From DATFVA01 sp963747755 (GTDB lineage Bacteria > Bacteroidota > Ignavibacteria > Ignavibacteriales > Ignavibacteriaceae): a stretch of DNA of 64,000 nucleotides. Under the pieces are notes generated by a model. That model was given only the letters and a program-made list of their open reading frames with translations, searched no databases and had not been told where the DNA came from. Both the position numbers and the translations under genes were made by a program. Numbering within the stretch: position 1 is the first letter of the stretch; the number at the start of each line of letters is the position of its first letter. The stretch covers positions 248,001-312,000 of the forward strand of contig CAVVGK010000014.1 in assembly GCA_963747755.1 (NCBI GenBank), read 5' to 3'. Of the stretch, positions 62,487 through 64,000 are shown in pieces.

Positions 62487-64000
62487 ATGTCAATAAACCT
62501 ATCAAAGAAGATGAAAAGAATACTAGCCGTAATTATTGTACTGGCAGCCGCCAATATTTATTTCGCTTACTCAGGGAGTAATGAATACTCCAATACCCAG
62601 GATAAGGACAGCACCGGAACCGTAGAACCTGCCTCCTACCAGCCGCAGGTTGATAAACTGGTGAATGCTATTATCTCAAGGTATCATTATAAAAAAGTCG
62701 ATTTGAATGATTCCTTATCGGCTGCTATTTTCGATAAATATATCAATACGCTTGATTTCAGCCACAGCTATTTTCTTGCTTCCGATATAGCTAAGTTCAA
62801 TGGCTTCAAAACAGAGCTTGACGATATGATAAAAGACGGCGATATAGGTCCGGCTTTCGAAATATTCAATACTTTTAAGGACAGGGTGCACGAGCGTCTC
62901 GATTATGCTGTAAAACTGCTGGATAAGGAATTCGAGTATACCAAGCATGACAGTGTGGAGATTAACCGGGAGGATGAACCTTTCCCTGAGACCGAAAAGC
63001 AAGCAGAAGATATCTGGTATAGAAGGGTTAAAAGCGATGCTTTAAACCTTAAGCTTACCGGGAAGGAATGGGATTCGATTGCTGAGACACTTAAAAAACG
63101 GTATGATAATTACCGGAAAGCAGTAGATCAGTACAACAGCGAGGATGTTTTTCAACAATTTATGAATGCTTATACTGAATCAGTAGATCCTCATACCAAT
63201 TATTTTTCACCTATTACATCCGATAATTTCAAGATTAATATGAGTCTTTCTCTTGAAGGAATTGGTGCTCAGCTGAGAACCGAGGATGATTATACAAAGG
63301 TAGTTGAGATAATTCCCGGAGGTCCGGCTTATAAGAGCGGACTTCTGAACCCCGAAGATAAAATTGTTGGTGTTGCACAGGGTGATACAGGGGAAATGGA
63401 AGATGTGATAGGCTGGAGAATTACCGATGTTGTACAGCTGATACGCGGAAAAAAAGGTACGGTGGTGAGGCTTTCAATAATACCGGCTGATGGGGGTCCT
63501 AATGCTACTCCCCACGAAATAACACTTACGAGAGATAAAGTAAAGCTTGAGGAACAGGCAGCCAAAGATTCCGTGTTAAACCTTGATGAGCAGAAAAAAG
63601 AATTCAAGATAGGGATTATAAATGTGCCGGCCTTCTACAGCGATTATGAAGCACAGCAGAGAGGCGAAAAGGATTATAAGAGCACGACAAAAGACGTCAG
63701 AAGACTTCTTGAACAGTTGAAAAAAGAGAAAGTTGACGGGGTGATCATTGATCTCAGAAATAACGGCGGCGGTTCGCTCCAGGAGGCTGTACAGATGACC
63801 GGACTGTTCATTAAAAAGGGTCCCGTTGTACAGGTGCGTGATGCTGATGGATCAATTGATGTTGACAAGGACCCGGATCCTTCTATAGAATATGATGGTC
63901 CCCTTGCAGTTCTTGTTAACCGGTTCAGCGCTTCGGCTTCAGAAATTTTCTCTGCTGCTATTCAGGATTACGGCAGAGGATTGATAATCGGCGAACAGAC
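62487..64000 (+). CDS. prc: Carboxy-terminal processing (tail-specific) protease, 5' part
   Basis: Starts at ATG 62487 (MSINLSKKMKRILAVIIVLA; an in-frame ATG at 62511 is possible) with a signal anchor. The N-terminal region resembles Prc, then a PDZ domain (LEGIGAQLRTEDDYTKVVEI, about residues 250-350), then the S41 core with VDGVIIDLRNNGGGSLQEAV and the catalytic serine region VNRFSASASEIFSAAI. It runs off the window end, so the final part is not seen. Processes envelope proteins from their C-termini. Confidence 0.92.
   Translation, partial: MSINLSKKMKRILAVIIVLAAANIYFAYSGSNEYSNTQDKDSTGTVEPASYQPQVDKLVNAIISRYHYKKVDLNDSLSAAIFDKYINTLDFSHSYFLASDIAKFNGFKTELDDMIKDGDIGPAFEIFNTFKDRVHERLDYAVKLLDKEFEYTKHDSVEINREDEPFPETEKQAEDIWYRRVKSDALNLKLTGKEWDSIAETLKKRYDNYRKAVDQYNSEDVFQQFMNAYTESVDPHTNYFSPITSDNFKINMSLSLEGIGAQLRTEDDYTKVVEIIPGGPAYKSGLLNPEDKIVGVAQGDTGEMEDVIGWRITDVVQLIRGKKGTVVRLSIIPADGGPNATPHEITLTRDKVKLEEQAAKDSVLNLDEQKKEFKIGIINVPAFYSDYEAQQRGEKDYKSTTKDVRRLLEQLKKEKVDGVIIDLRNNGGGSLQEAVQMTGLFIKKGPVVQVRDADGSIDVDKDPDPSIEYDGPLAVLVNRFSASASEIFSAAIQDYGRGLIIGEQ

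Overview
The window looks like chromosome from a bacterium of the Fibrobacteres-Chlorobi-Bacteroidetes group, most likely an Ignavibacteria-type organism. The evidence is direct: secreted proteins end in type IX secretion (T9SS) sorting domains containing the NYPNPFNP motif (near 2.99 kb and 40.9 kb), there are two TonB-dependent receptors with a carboxypeptidase-regulatory-like N-terminus, one of them followed by a DUF4249 lipoprotein, and several start regions carry TAnnTTTG, the -7 box known from Bacteroidetes. Taxonomy is an inference. I see no prophage, insertion sequence or CRISPR array.

Layout. 1-7.0 kb (minus): two large secreted proteins, a lipoprotein and a TonB receptor cut by the window edge. 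7.4-14.4 kb (minus): lpdA-lipB-fused E1-E2-lipA, a complete 2-oxoacid dehydrogenase complex packaged with the lipoate synthesis and transfer enzymes. 14.6-21.6 kb (minus): an acetate module (SatP transporter, acetyl-CoA synthetase, GNAT-type protein acetyltransferase fused to a decayed acyl-CoA synthetase, CBS-ACT protein, AcuC-type deacetylase), which reads as uptake, activation and reversible acetylation control. 22.0-23.4 kb: a broken lipoprotein gene. 23.7-27.8 kb (plus): TonB receptor, DUF4249 lipoprotein and a lipoprotein with two catalytically dead rhodanese-like modules. 27.9-29.5 kb: rpiA and a PLP desulfhydrase/deaminase-family gene. 29.8-40.3 kb (minus): trehalose/alpha-glucan locus with TreS fused to a maltokinase-like domain, TreZ, a frameshifted GH57-DUF3536 protein and TreY. 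40.7-49.7 kb (minus): a T9SS-exported Ycf48-like repeat protein, then GNAT, ornithine/alanine racemase-like enzyme, sodium:solute symporter, M20 amidohydrolase and alanine racemase, then a DUF2279 protein. 49.8-55.5 kb (minus): prfB with its programmed frameshift, an AtuA pair, and an archaeal-type HMG-CoA synthase/thiolase/DUF35 triad. 55.7-64 kb: housekeeping genes (pcm, UPF0316, STAS, tRNA-Cys, tRNA-Gly, plsY, an HtrA protease, purB, a response regulator and a tail-specific protease running off the end).

The best candidates for something under-described are: the acetate module with its pseudoenzyme acetyltransferase; the archaeal-type mevalonate-entry triad next to AtuA genes; the two-racemase/symporter/M20 cluster; the tandem dead-rhodanese lipoprotein; and the TreS fusion whose kinase domain has lost metal-binding residues. 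Three places (22-23 kb, 33.6 kb, 40.3 kb) each look like one extra base in an otherwise intact gene, so assembly error has to be excluded before they are called biology. None of these could be compared with a database here.
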